Part shown: one piece after another, positions 41,301 to 52,034 of the stretch
Layout: each line of letters starts with the position of its first letter
How positions within the stretch are numbered: position 1 is the first letter of the stretch
Source of the DNA: Toxoplasma gondii ME49
Taxonomy: Eukaryota; Apicomplexa; Conoidasida; Eucoccidiorida; Sarcocystidae
Assembly (NCBI RefSeq): GCF_000006565.2
Contig: NC_031477.1
Location: 5,889,174 to 5,953,173, forward strand
Length of the DNA stretch: 64,000 nt
Reading direction: 5' to 3'
Notes under the pieces: generated by a model
The model's database searches: none
The model's input: only the letters and a program-made list of their open reading frames with translations
What the model was told of the DNA's origin: nothing
Translations under genes and position numbers: made by a program

Positions 41301-44297
41301 ACAGATAGGTCGCGGCGGAGACGCCTAACAAACAACGGGGGATTGAACGACGCACCAAACAGAAAGCGACAAACCCCCGAAAGGCCTGCGCGGCCGGGGC
41401 GGGCGCGTACCTCGTCGCCGTTCGCGCCACCCAGTTCCTGGTCGCTTTGCAGCGTCGCGAAAGTTGCGTCCGAGGTAGCGGTTGGGACTGAAGCCCTTTG
41501 TCGACTTGTCTTGGAAGGTGCGGAGCTGAAGGCGTTAGAGCAGAAAAACGCGTCTTCGTTGCACCTGCGGGGAACCGCGGCTAACGGCTCCAGCACCGCG
41601 GGGCCCAGTGGAACTCTGCAGATGGCTGCGGGGAACTCAGCGTCTGCCACGGCGTTTCCGCCTCTGCCGCTGCTGAAGACGGTGACGCCGACGCCCACGG
41701 AAGCTTCCGATCGCTCGAGGGTCGCTTCTGCGTCTGGGTGTCCTGGATCCCTCGCCTTCGCTCCCGGCTCCGCTTCGTCGCGATCCTCCCGCACTTCGAC
41801 TCCGATCCGCAGTCGCCAAATGTGTGCCAGCAAAGCGGGCGCTGATTCGCCGGGCGGCTCGTCGAAACTCTGGTGCAGCTCCAGCCTGGGGCGCCCTCTC
41901 TCTCCACATTCCTCGCCTTGTACCGCGTCCCCGACCTCTTCATCTCGCCGTCTGTCACAGGGGTTTAGGTCAGGCAATCGCACGACGCGCCCGACTTCTT
42001 TGCCACGAGAGACGCGGAGTTCGAAGCGTCAGTGCAGGTCTTCAGAAGTTCCATGTGACGTTGTTTCGTCTCCTCTTCGCAGGTCTCCAGGCGCCCACAC
42101 GCATGCGTCAGAGTCTCTGAGGCAAGGAAGCCATGCTGGAGCCCGGCGGGGTCTTCTTCCCTGTTCGAGTTCTCCGACGAGGTCCTCTGCCGCGCCTCAC
42201 CACTCTGGTTCTTCGCCTGTGTTCGTTGAGGGGACCGGTCAACCAGCCAGTGGATCCGCGGAGAAAAAGGCCGCGCTTTTCGCGGTTGAAGGCGCCTGCG
42301 CGTTGTTTCGCTGTAGCACCGTTTCGGCGTTTCTCCGACGCTCGCCAACAGCAGGGAGTCAAGATGAAAAGAAAGACCCGCGTGAAGTCGCGACGCGACA
42401 CGCGCGTGCCAGGGACTTCATTGTGAACCAACGGCGCGGGAGTTCAGCCTCGGCCCACAGGTCAACTTCTTCCTCCGCTCCTTGTTCCTCCGGAGCCGAT
42501 CCAGCGCCTGCTGCATGCGCCTCGCCCGCCTGTGCGTTGGTGGCCTCGAGTTCGGCTGCCAAGCGAGGCCGCCTCTACCACAAGCTCCGCGAGCTCCTCG
42601 TCGACTTCACCTGCGTCGTTGGTCGCCTCGCAGCCGTTCACATGGACCATCGCCGGTGCTGCATTCTCCGATGCAGAGATCTGCGTGCAGCGGCACGCGC
42701 CTTGGACACCCTCCCGAGTTCCGCGCTCGCTCGGAGAAGCTGGCCAAGGCCCGGAAGCGCGCGGGGGCAGGCGGAGTCGAGAGGGGACTGCGAGGCAGCG
42801 ATGGGCGGCAACAGGAGCGAAGAAGAACGCGAAGGAAGGAAAGGAGAACCACGAGCCGGAGCTGAGCACGAGAAGGTACAGGAAAACGAGATCTTGAAAG
42901 ACAACAAGATGGTCAAGGGAAACGCGATATTTAAGGCAGACCAGAGGGTGAAGAGGCAGACAAGCAAGCTTCGAGAAGGGAAAGAACCGTCTCGGCCTGA
43001 TTCGTTGTCGCCGGTTTCCTGCCGATCATCGGAATCGGACCTGGCTGTCAGCGAGGCGCAGTCTTCGAGACACGCAGGAAACGACCACCGGAGTTGTATG
43101 CACAGCGAGGGCTGTGGAGCGGCGAACCAAGTAGATGAAGGCGACCACGAGAGGCGGGTCGAGACAAAGGTCGCTAAACAACAAGAGGACGAAGGAGCAG
43201 CGAATGGTCTGAAGGCCGTTCGGCGCATGCGCCATCGGCGGTCGCCGAGGCTCTTAAGCTGCACGAAAGAGGCGAGCGGACATCCAGAAAGCCGAGGTGA
43301 GGTACTTGCCAGTCTGTGTGATGCTTCGTCAGGACGGTCGACGCCCGACATGCATTCTACACCAGGCCGTGCGGGGAACATTGGCATATGCTGTGGGAGA
43401 GCAGCGAGCAGCGAACGCGAGGGATCGCCAGAGTCGAGAGATTCCAGGGAGGGAGGAAAAGCCAAAGCAGCGAGTATCACGGGTGAGAAGGGAAGGAACT
43501 GTATCCTGGGGAGAGAGAGTCGAAGGCCAGGCAGCGACGAACGAAGGCGCAGCGGCAAAGTGCAGGACGGCCAAGCAGTGAAGGGCGAGAGGCAGACAGA
43601 GATCTCTGAAGTGAAGACTGAAATTGAGGACAGTTGGCACGACGAGGAGAGCAAAGCGGAGGCAAACGCGCGCCGAGAGCAACGTTCAAGAAAGACAGCA
43701 GGCGGAGAAGACAAGGGAGGGGCGCTGGTGATGAAGGAACCGAGAAGACCGCGGCGCAAGGACAATAGGTCACACTGCGATGGAGATGGAGACCCAATGA
43801 TCGAACAGACCAGCGACACTGGCAGCAGCTTTCATCCCTCGTCTTCTTCGTCTGGCGAAGACGAAGAGGACTCCGAGGACGAAGCTCTGCGACAGTGGGA
43901 AGCGCATGCAAACGCTTGCTGCAACCTGGCCCATGCATCGGCTGCTTGCGCGTCGTCCTCGTCCCCTGCATTGCTCGTGCGGATTCCATGGGGAGGGATT
44001 GCGGAGGCGTTCGATGACTCGAGCCCAGGTTTCGCCTTTTCATCGTCTTCGTTACTGGCCGGAGAAAACCACGCAGGCTCTTTGTCGCTAGCTGAGTATC
44101 TGCACTTGGTCGCAGGCTGTTTCTGTGGATGCGCCGATTCGGACTTTGCACCCGAAGATATCACCGCCTCAGAAGACGAAGAGGAAGACCAGGGAGACCA
44201 ATGGGAAGACGAGGAAAAGGACGACGCCGCTGAAGAAGAGGAAGAGCGAGGAGACGCGAGCACTGAGGTTGAGAACCTAGACATAAAGAAAAGATAG
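35310..44297 (+). CDS. Giant intronless low-complexity orphan protein
   Basis: An uninterrupted frame of 2995 residues from the first ATG (METQKDPVDSF) to TAG at 44295-44297. I do not recognise it. Most of the protein is disordered: Ser/Pro-rich segments in the first third, then Glu/Arg/Gly-rich charged stretches. Four ordered islands stand out: about residues 690-775 (LLVTQLCARSLLAVIASDDG, then WKQIFNNLQFGVRAFLNAPE and a hydrophobic helix); about 1896-1960 (EERLEHLLLFYRRWLGDRRS, then AELLLPDAFLFGLFRLLAHL); about 2040-2070; and about 2419-2463 (LYHKLRELLVDFTCVVGRLA, then CRDLRAAARAL). The tail is strongly acidic. Codon third positions favour G/C throughout, which also creates long antisense frames that I left out. 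No intron is needed, though one could hide in the low-complexity parts. A nuclear or scaffold role is possible but only guessed from composition. Confidence 0.7.
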   Translation: METQKDPVDSFAQTFREKARHSKPEKAGDRHAFETQQKSNSDRATGERQPTNQGRSLTAAAHLTEAPRLMPSSPSVSPSPVSPSSSCVSASAAAVGSRPTSGDASCAETSRCGAWRAACGAPSSNSGVRDKEECCAMRRRVGRKQSGERAEELEDAEFRFSAGLVHIVPPPKELPEPAAPGGADAAESAGDGRQAGDTQGEERKAGEGDERRQGRRLRESGRSDAAIRYETDRLEDGEEGSSEKEETSFREPGQNGEERSKGRSTRQRGNDVKSEEERRTHVSQKCRRGSRPTSSCSVLREASPSQASPPAPPVPWLNCKPSVFESFGSPASSTSSSVHSLGRTHSPALCASKPLASSGLPCTTEEKMRRVGSGTADDAEDGAALVRVRADDGETGDEEAEGKKREKQSGELQRDASTEKEETLREKPSVPGEARGTQGTSTAEKRAGQAPTEMIEDSYRLAKPERRGVAISRPASPSRPEPSGASSPSHCSSSSPVSPSHSAFTSQSKWEASSIVFLSNAVSSSSSPSCQSHASSSFVSPSASQTPATLVPIPPGIGVYFDPFVRGPSFPHCPSCAKPTALTSPASEAKLMSTDGGLSSFCCCGLPRHPPPTLCHPSSMSKVSPSAALSPWSMPASPSPTSITCSSSGFHAPPPPTSSRAPAASVGPCLPSLSRRSRPRSAPAFAAAAAPFPLLVTQLCARSLLAVIASDDGRLARWKQIFNNLQFGVRAFLNAPEVIYCRGLTRGAQSRLLGLAVNMLPVWVYLAVQPENAIDAAHEKSMQSDWRNGETGRPGEAGENAQTSRQRGNEERETTRRMESCSGCRTGADARHGFLDETRGREEGEKANSRGTVKEAVAKNAEECSASRTGDWRRREARRETEDKRHPTCLEAHVAPMAGDGERPSDEAEARETRKRSRENEVESARSPREVRKCRTARRGGFDAESEEESAGSLRSSPGSNAGSPRGVWHESAKEDSQGSRHSSGLPPHSLMASWKTPSEEQRGAEASGGRKESDQDHETAVENDGTSTACPRETDGGDSSLELARGGGSHGTRHAQVREFGAGPPSNFACLEDVPDQAETRRVSSDANRRETPGNFEIEAAATVRTGEVEAALRVSERIVGTKSAVSACSSTSASPLASGCSSPPCAGSQSPGASSSTSSLAASASLPLFVCASLPAPDRVGQASVEAAGVEEEEHPAAAACPVSSAHTESARQGRGAISGDFGIRLKETKDQEATRDRAAGTPREAEEAGASRGRAERPNDCRRPMRQSTMKRPVKAKLRALSTAEGDACEVWGNKDPGEARKSACKRELKGPREVERETTEKAKESERGMFVELKSGHSGGAGDGEECRIVVGEPGVEDTRDRPKKKSRGGLPEMPGGKLEHDEATEILAKELWVEHGKIGEDRDGQGRGACMIRSNAEGEPCSTREEERRSPEVETEPSEGREASVKTPATEDAENCSLRDASGAEAPSLPSPSAQALSSFSPVSSSSLVASTALYRSLPDGNLARSPSQSSSQTRSECSASLGAAERSQETPELASVVASPLGLSTTIKLPLSFARGHPQDSENDRPDHSRTASRSEMPTEAARASSASTACSTASSTPPASVSVEKKESSQYTAIYSIEQGGANSSCGPERSEAVAHLASQSCASETHIAANGYGAASLLAVAEQSRTSAPQCSLGARRSRSETRRQEQADEAAGREAEPEGGSQKGAEADAQETVKCRRRRGRSEGEGGVNTGTETLKDGRRGEQGRMGYSERREEARGSSFELSESSRNEPHSGGRETRASLRSKRARENPGGGASHELQTRHARPGSHGLPADSSERDLEVTRRETEPQAQRRGACPRPRHETRVTTPPQVSGAMPASPFHAFAASPSRALPDCSSADGPAARLASDPEERLEHLLLFYRRWLGDRRSGNPAREALLQHAELLLPDAFLFGLFRLLAHLAALESRLETVAGGKALKAETSGERESCRGLESEGEGGARRRGRPPGDCGTDRSRRRRLTNNGGLNDAPNRKRQTPERPARPGRARTSSPFAPPSSWSLCSVAKVASEVAVGTEALCRLVLEGAELKALEQKNASSLHLRGTAANGSSTAGPSGTLQMAAGNSASATAFPPLPLLKTVTPTPTEASDRSRVASASGCPGSLAFAPGSASSRSSRTSTPIRSRQMCASKAGADSPGGSSKLWCSSSLGRPLSPHSSPCTASPTSSSRRLSQGFRSGNRTTRPTSLPRETRSSKRQCRSSEVPCDVVSSPLRRSPGAHTHASESLRQGSHAGARRGLLPCSSSPTRSSAAPHHSGSSPVFVEGTGQPASGSAEKKAALFAVEGACALFRCSTVSAFLRRSPTAGSQDEKKDPREVATRHARARDFIVNQRRGSSASAHRSTSSSAPCSSGADPAPAACASPACALVASSSAAKRGRLYHKLRELLVDFTCVVGRLAAVHMDHRRCCILRCRDLRAAARALDTLPSSALARRSWPRPGSARGQAESRGDCEAAMGGNRSEEEREGRKGEPRAGAEHEKVQENEILKDNKMVKGNAIFKADQRVKRQTSKLREGKEPSRPDSLSPVSCRSSESDLAVSEAQSSRHAGNDHRSCMHSEGCGAANQVDEGDHERRVETKVAKQQEDEGAANGLKAVRRMRHRRSPRLLSCTKEASGHPESRGEVLASLCDASSGRSTPDMHSTPGRAGNIGICCGRAASSEREGSPESRDSREGGKAKAASITGEKGRNCILGRESRRPGSDERRRSGKVQDGQAVKGERQTEISEVKTEIEDSWHDEESKAEANARREQRSRKTAGGEDKGGALVMKEPRRPRRKDNRSHCDGDGDPMIEQTSDTGSSFHPSSSSSGEDEEDSEDEALRQWEAHANACCNLAHASAACASSSSPALLVRIPWGGIAEAFDDSSPGFAFSSSSLLAGENHAGSLSLAEYLHLVAGCFCGCADSDFAPEDITASEDEEEDQGDQWEDEEKDDAAEEEEERGDASTEVENLDIKKR

Positions 44298-47200
44298 GGA
44301 CGAAGAAAGACAGCGGAGAAGTCCGCGAGAGCGACGAATGAGCTGCAGATTCTAAAGACGTGGACGGTGCCGCTTCCCAACACTGCGGCGAGCAGCATGA
44401 CGAGGAAGAAACTAATCGACAAATGTAACTGACGGCGTTCGCAGGCTGCCGGTTACTGTGCTTCGGAGCCAAAGGCGTCGATGGTAGGCGGGGTCGGAAA
44501 CTGAGACACCACGGCAGAAAGACTGGTGGGTGAAACGAGAACGACAGAAGGGAAACGGAATGGAAGACGAAGACAGAGCGTCTGTGGCGTTCCAGACGAT
44601 GATTTCAGGCTCAGGAGTCGACGGTGGCAACGACATAGCTGGTATGTCTATCCGATGATGTAAATGGTCGCCGTGGTGCGCGCCCACATGCGTGTCTCCT
44701 CAATCTGTCTCACCAGCCACAAATGTGTGGTTGTTTGCCTAGTTGTATAGATCTCTGTAGATCGATTCGTTGATACACACCTTGATATTACCTACCTAAA
44801 TAGAGATGTATATATGTATTGTCGGACAATCACTTTCAACCGCCTCTGTAACTGTAGAACACTCTTCTTTCCTCGAGACTTGGGGTCCGCTTTCGCTGGA
44901 TTCGACGTTTTAGGCGACGAGCGTTTCGCGGCTTCCGCATTGGAAGCAAACGTCTCCTAAGCGTGTGTCGTCGCTTTACTTTTTTACCGCTTCCCTGGCA
45001 AGACTCAAGGGAGAAAACGCCGGGCTGCCTTTCTTCCGTCGCCTCGAATCAGAGAGCATGAAATGGACACAAGGACCCTTTCCGTTCACTTCATCTCTGA
45101 CGAAAGGAGTGACGGAACTGAAGAACGCTGCTTCTAGTGTCTCTCGTGTTTTTGGACTGGTAGAGGGAGCAGAGACCGGAAGGCGTTTTTTATGTTCATT
45201 CGGCCGGGCAGTGTAAGAGAAAAATGAGCTCCAGCTAATGATGGGCATGCTAGTTGTCAAGAGCGGAAATTCTCAAACGCGTCGTGCGTCATCCTTGCGT
45301 TCGTGTGTGGATGTCGACAAGGGAGCAGAAATAAGGGACAGCAGTCTCCCGGTTTTTTTGTATAGAGACAGAGGCAAGGAGGCAAGGGCGAAATGTGCGT
45401 TTGCTTCTTTTTCTTCTGTTCCGGGGATCAACACAATACAATATATTGAAGCATTTTTTTGAACAAGAAACATCTGCATTGCGCTAAAACGCGACCGTCT
45501 TCACGGTGCTCGGCTTTTTCGTTCTTTTGGTTTCCCGTAGAAGGCTCAGTGCCATGAACCGACGATCAGTGAAGGTAAACATTGTTCGAAAACGGCCTTA
45601 CCAGAGGGACTGAAACCTGAATTGAAAAATGCAAACCCGCTGGCGTTTGTATCTGCGCGGCAGCTTCCAATACTTGTGAGTAGTCTACAAGGCAGCTGAA
45701 AATGGTCAAGGATAGTGAACTTAAACTACGTTTCTGGGACACTTTCAATGTCAGGCTTTACCCCGCCTTTTGACTTAACCGAGTCCGAACTTATGGGCGA
45801 GTGGCACTGTCTCAGTATGCAGGCAAAAGCATGCAAATCGTCTGTTCCATCCGTCAAAGCGGAACGCATAGAGAAGGCGAGACTATTATCCGCTTGTGAT
45901 GGAATGTGCGTTTATACTGCATGCCCGTTAGCATTGTCAAAACGCGGCTTCTCCCCGGATCCGAATCATTGCCTAGGACGCTGTTTAGAATAATATCCAC
46001 ACAGCGAGACACGAGTTTTACTACACAAAGGTGTGCGATGAATAGAATCTGTCGCACTGTTCGGAGCCCCCGTAATGTCCTGGCACGACTGACTACTGAC
46101 GTGCATGCATGATTCCAGACCAGGGCATACCATGTGACAGGGTATTCAGAGCATTTCTACAGGAGTGCCCAGAAAAAAGCAGACAGCGTGCGTACTCTCC
46201 GAGGGGTCACGCTTGCCGGACAGCTCTATTCTGTTTTCATTTCGCGAACAATTAAAAGAACGTGTGAGATAAAAACGGTTCGGGCGTCTTTCTGCATTGG
46301 TCGCGTCCACGAAAGCACGATGGGTGTACATCCTGCGTTTGTCTAACGTCCCTGCAGAGGCAAATCTGTAAACGGTTCCCAGAAAGCATTTAATTTCCCA
46401 AAGCACTGGCCACAAATAGGCCTGAAACATGAAGAGTCACCTCGACCCCAAAACGACGACTCCCGTCACCAGTTCTGTACATGCCATTCCACCGGATATC
46501 AACCCGACCTGTGAGAAATTAAAAAGGAACGGCTGTCGGACAGTTTGCCGTTGTGAAGATCGTTCTATGGAACCACGAAAACATGAGCGACCCAGCAGAC
46601 CCGAAGACGATAAAAAATGTCCAGAAAACAATGCAGCTCACTGTGTCTTGTCTAGTCCCAGACTCTGGAAACTGATATTACTAGATGCGTGCGACTGCTT
46701 AGAAGAAAACGGGCCCCGGTTTCGCTCCGCGGCACTTCTGTTGCCTTTTCGCTGCCTCGTACTGTTGACTGGGCGGCAGCCACTCGCAGTGCTCGCGGCA
46801 ATAGAAGTCCGGTAACCTAAGTCAGACCTGGCTGTCGTAGGAAAGACGGAATGAAAATCCGAAAGTCTACCAAAAGAAACTAGATAAATTTCATCAACAC
46901 TATGATCCTCCCACTTTGACAAGAATCTTCCCGACTCAACAGCTGCAGAACTTCCGTATTTGTGTGGATCTGAGCGACATCTGTTTGCGCTGCCCTGGCA
47001 AAGGGGTGTATCTGTAGAAAGATGGAAATCTCCTGGCTGTGGCGAACCAAGAAAGGTATAAGCATTGTTTTGCCGCTGAATACAGCGACAACGCCTGGCG
47101 TTTACTCCGAGGCCCTGTGCACTCTCTTGGGGGTGGCATGTGCGTAATCTCGTGTATGTTTCTCTCCCTTTTTTGGTTCACCCGCCGGCTGTACATATTT

Positions 47201-47310
47201 TCGCGTTTCCCCGCCGCGCCGCCTTTTGCCCGACAAGACGTTCGGCTGTCCAACGAAGTGCTACTGCCTCGTCAACTTATTCGAACACTGCAGTTCAAAC
47301 TATCCACCTC
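44298..47310. other. Gene-free interval between convergent genes
   Basis: 3 kb between the stop of the giant orphan and the stop of SMC3, so it holds two 3' UTRs. Frames such as 46429-46815 (+ strand, 128 codons) and 44965-45216 show no domain, signal peptide or splice context. No repeat or RNA was recognised. Confidence 0.45.
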
Positions 47311-50300
47311 TCAGTGCGCTGGGAGGGGCGGAAAAGTCAGAGGCAATCCCCGCAGTCGTGCGTCGCTGTCTCTCTCCATCCTTCGCGATGCTTCCTCGTG
47401 CAACGCTATCTCCTCTCCCTGCTGCTCCTGTAAGATGTCCATCGCAGCTCGCAAGTCGATTTCCTCCACGTAGGAAACTCGATTCTCTTGGCTGATGTGA
47501 AAGAGAGCGTCCGCAGGCGACAGCAGCTCCGGCCTGACACACACGAGTTCACGTAAGGACGAAGGCAGAGAGCAGACTGGAGAACGGAAACAGAAATCAA
47601 AAACGCGTCAAAACCGAAACAAGACGAGGAACGACGCAAAAAGACAGAGCAACGGAAACAGACGAGCTTCTCCCGCCGCAAACCGCCCACATCAAGCACC
47701 ACAGAAGCCCCTGGAACCCGCTGATCTGGCAGTCGAGAAGTGACAACGAGGCAAGAGAAACAGAGAAACAACCTGAAATGTAAACGGGGATCACGACTTG
47801 TATACTCGAGGCATACGGTTGAGGAGTTGACATTGGGGAATCCAAACTCGTAATCTCAGATAGTCCTCCAGGTTTTCCATGATTCGTTCTGATAAACGTC
47901 TCCATCGGCGCGCACCGACTGAAGGCCCAAATGCTCCTGTGACTACCAATCTACATCCACGTCGGATTCCGAACGCATCGACTGTTCATCTTAAAGTGCT
48001 TTTATCTTAGGAAAGTCACCACAAACGCGACAATTCGCAACTGCCTTCGGAGGGGTCTCGGCGCCTGTTTCGAAAGTGGCTAAGCGCAAGCTGGGGGCCG
48101 CGACGAGACAAAACAATTCTTGGTTACTGACGAAACCGGTGTTTGCTGCTACACTTTAAGACTGTGTGTCCTGTTTCTGACGACAGCGTGTGACCGGCGG
48201 GAAACGCGCTTTGCAGAGCGAGCATTTCGGTCAAAGACCACAGATATGCCTTACCTGAAGGTAGTGAGAATCACCTGAGAAATCCTTCGACTGGCCGTCT
48301 GGGCCAACGCCTGGGCCGCCGCGCGCCGATGATTTTCATCAAGGGCAGCGTCCACTTCGTCGAGGAGAAGGACGCCCCCCGGGGTCTCCTTCACTTCTTC
48401 GCCAGCAGAAAACTCGGCCGACGGAGAACTCGACAAACAGCACGAGACGCGCTGGAGAGCCAGAAGCAGTGCGAGCGAAACCAGCGACTTCTGCCCACCT
48501 GAGAGGAGCTCGCGAGACAAACAACAACACAGGGGGCTAAAAGACAGCAGTTCCTCTTTCGCCTCCCAAAATCGGCATGCCTGCGCAACGGCCTCTGAGA
48601 AACAGGACGCATGCGCAGTTGCCTCTCTCGCGACATCTCATACTGATATATATATATATATATATACCACGAACGACGCGTGTGTACCTAGAGGCGATCC
48701 TTGCATGCACTGACACGCAATACATATATACATGAGTATGTATATGAAGCAGCGGCGACTTCTGATAAAGTGTACCTTCGATGTATCCCGACCAACTGGC
48801 GTAGAACGTATTTTTGTGGACAGAGAGTCCTGTGTGCTGGAACCGTCTCGACGTTTCACGCTCACCTGATAGTTGATTCATGCCGTGTGTCCTCCCGTCT
48901 TTGTCCTTCCTGTTTTCGCCGCCTGTCGAGTTCAGAAGAGCCAGCTGGTGATTTGCTCTGTCTGCGCCGCCTCGTGTGGAGGCAGTCAAGGCGCCCGCGT
49001 CGGAGAACGCCGCCCGGATGTCAACTCCAATGAGAGAGGCGCCGCCGTCGTCTCCCTCTTTTCCTTCTTCTCCGCCTGCCTTGGCCTCTTCGTGCTCCAT
49101 CTCGAAACGCTTGTCTCGGCTTGCTTGTCCCCTGGCTTTCGCGTCCAGCGAGTTGCTTCTGTGTCGGGTCTTCTCGTCGCGGCCCTTTGCGCACTGCACG
49201 GCGTCATCGTCAAAGCACCCGTGAGCGTTGTCCGGCAGGAGCGAATGCTGGAGAATCTGCAGAAAAAACGCGAAGCCAGAAAGGCCGAGCAGTCTTCGAT
49301 TGCGGAGGAGCAACAGAAGCAGAGAACAAAGGCATGACAGACGAAGCGAAAGGCGGCAAGCAGGCGACGGCAGAGAACGGGGATCGCCTCCACCACCTGA
49401 TCTACGTGGGGTACGGGAGAGAAGACGGCGAAGTGAGGATGACAGCAAAAGAGCCATGGGGCAAGACACACAAAAACACAAACAGAACGAGGAGGAACCG
49501 GGTGGGCAAGACCGACAGGAGAGGAGCAGAGGCAGCAGATGCATTCCAGTTTGAACGTCTGGAAGCCAGGTTTTCTGGCTACTTTCGCGCATGCTTGTGT
49601 GCCTGTTCCCTTTCACGAGTCCCCGACCTGGTCTCTTCTCCCTGTCGCCTGTTTCGGAGACTTCCTCTCCTCGCCCTGCCTCATTTTTTTCCTTGGGATG
49701 CTTACCATTTCCGCGCGTCCACCAGGGACCAGCGTCGCAAAGATCTTTTGAAATTCTTCGTTCACGCGATCGAAGGACGCGAGGACGGCCTTCTTCTTCC
49801 TTCTCACCAAAATCTTAAGTTGCTCTCGAATCGCCTCTTGTGTGCCCTTCTGTCGGCTCTCGCGCTGCTGCAGATCCATGAAGTCATCTACGAAAGAACG
49901 GCAGCGGGAGGAAACGCGAGGAGCAGACAAAAGATAGCCCAGCGGCAGCTAAGGAACAGCAACTCCAGGTGCACAGTCCTCTTCCTGTCTCATCCGACGC
50001 ACGCAGTGAGGTGAACATATACGAGGGACTTGGCAGGTATTACTGGATTTCGACAAAGGACACAAGGACATCACCATTCTAGAGCATTTTCACGGTGTGC
50101 GATTCTTCAATCACGGTAGGAAAATGAGAACAATAAGTCGACTGGAGCGAGAAGCAACTGCCTGGACAGGGGATCCAGCGAACTGTGCTCCCATCATCGA
50201 GGCTCACAATACACGTCCCCAGGTATGCAGTGCAATCAGAAACAAACGACTGAAGCGAAATACAAAACAGCAAAGGTGTGGGAACACACGTTTTTGCCAT

Positions 50301-51756
50301 ACGGGAGCGAACCAGTCGCCGGAGACATCGGAGGTCAAGAATACGCAAAAAGGATGGATTTCCCCGAAAAGAAGCGGACACAACCACAACCAAAGGAAAA
50401 GCGACACGCACATTTCTCATTGCGTAGAAGTCTTCGATCCAAACCCCCTTGGAAAAAGAGCGAATCCACAGTCCTGCCTGAGAGACGATGACTCCCAGCA
50501 GGATAGGACAGGTCACACGAGCCTCTGAGGAGTGACAGGACACCCCACTCAACCGGCTGAGATATCCACGCGCGCATGATGTGCGGTTTCCTTCTCTCTT
50601 TCGAAACTGCTCCTTCCCCCCCGCTGAAACGGTCTGGGTCAGGATTCTTCAAAACGGCTGTCTGGAAAGAAAGACTGGGAGACTTGCCGTCGCGCCTACC
50701 TTGGAGATTTGAGAACTGTTCCACTGCGCGCCTGTTGACGTGCGAGTACCCCTCCAGTTTCTGAAAAGCGACAGCAGCGAAAGGCAGGGGACAACGGACT
50801 GGCAGTCCCTGACACACGCGAAACACAGGTGACCAGTGGAAGACGCGCCAGGCAACTCAAGTCCAAGAAAGGTGAAGAAGCGCTAGCGGCTGAAAAGAAG
50901 CGAAGGAGACACGAGGAAACGATCGTCACGCACGAGACGGACAGACCGACAAGGGAAGCGTCCATCTTTCGACATTCGCAAGACAAGGAAGAGTGAAAGG
51001 AAAAAGAGTCCCGGGGCCGAGACGAACAGTGCACTTCAAACAGAAGGCAAATGCAGCCGGGAAGTGAGCGTCTAATATAGAGTCGGCTGTTTTATGAAAC
51101 ACCATGCACTTTCGGACTCCTACGCTTTCGTGGATCCGGTAAAGAAAGACTCTCAAGATCTAAAACTCCTTTTCTCTCAAGAGTCAGACACCAATTCCAC
51201 AAGAAAGACAAGAAGACAAAAGCTGCCAGGCAGAATAAAACCTATGGGGAGCCATCAATCGGTTCTCCAGCAGAAACGCCACCATGTGTAGCCTTCGGTT
51301 CTTCCAGGCTCTGGGTGCTTTTCCTGCACACCTGGAACCTGTTGAGTAACTGGACGAACGCACTGGCCGCCTCGTATTTTGTCGATGTCTCAAGGATCAT
51401 ACTCGTTTCTTCTTTCGTGCTGAAGTACGAGAATCCTCGCCTCATTCATAGTTCAGCGGTCACTGCTTCCTTTCGTCCTTTTTTCACCTACCTTCTTTAC
51501 GGCGCCGAGCTTCACTGCGAGCTCGCGGGAACTGAGAAGCCTCAACTGCGAGACGTCTGGCGCCGCCGCGGCTGCCGCCCCAGTGGCCGCCAACAGCGTC
51601 TCTGCGTCGTCCTTCGCGCGCCTGGAAAAACAAATTCGCTGAGAAGTCGCCGCAGGTTTTCTTAAGAAAGGCGCGCACGCAGCCGTATAATGATGTCTCT
51701 CGAGGCGTCCCTCAAAAACACATCAGTATTTCAACATACGCCAGGACACAGACACG

Positions 51757-51805
<49 letters not shown>

Positions 51806-52001
51806 CAGAAAGAGAGACAGGAAGGGGAGCGAAAGAGAGATAAAGATACATATACATATTCATATATATATATTATATATACAGAGAGAGAGACAGGAAG
51901 GGGAGCGAAAGAGAGATAAAGATACATATACATATTCATATATATATATTATATATACAGAGAGAGAGACAGGAAGGGGAGCGAAAGAGAGAGAGAGATA
52001 C

Positions 52002-52034
<33 letters not shown>

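Noticed and set aside
46429..46815. 128-codon + strand frame (MKSHLDPKTTTPVTS and following)
   Set aside because: Cys/Arg-rich with no family pattern, and it lies in a 3' intergenic region. Not enough evidence to call a gene.
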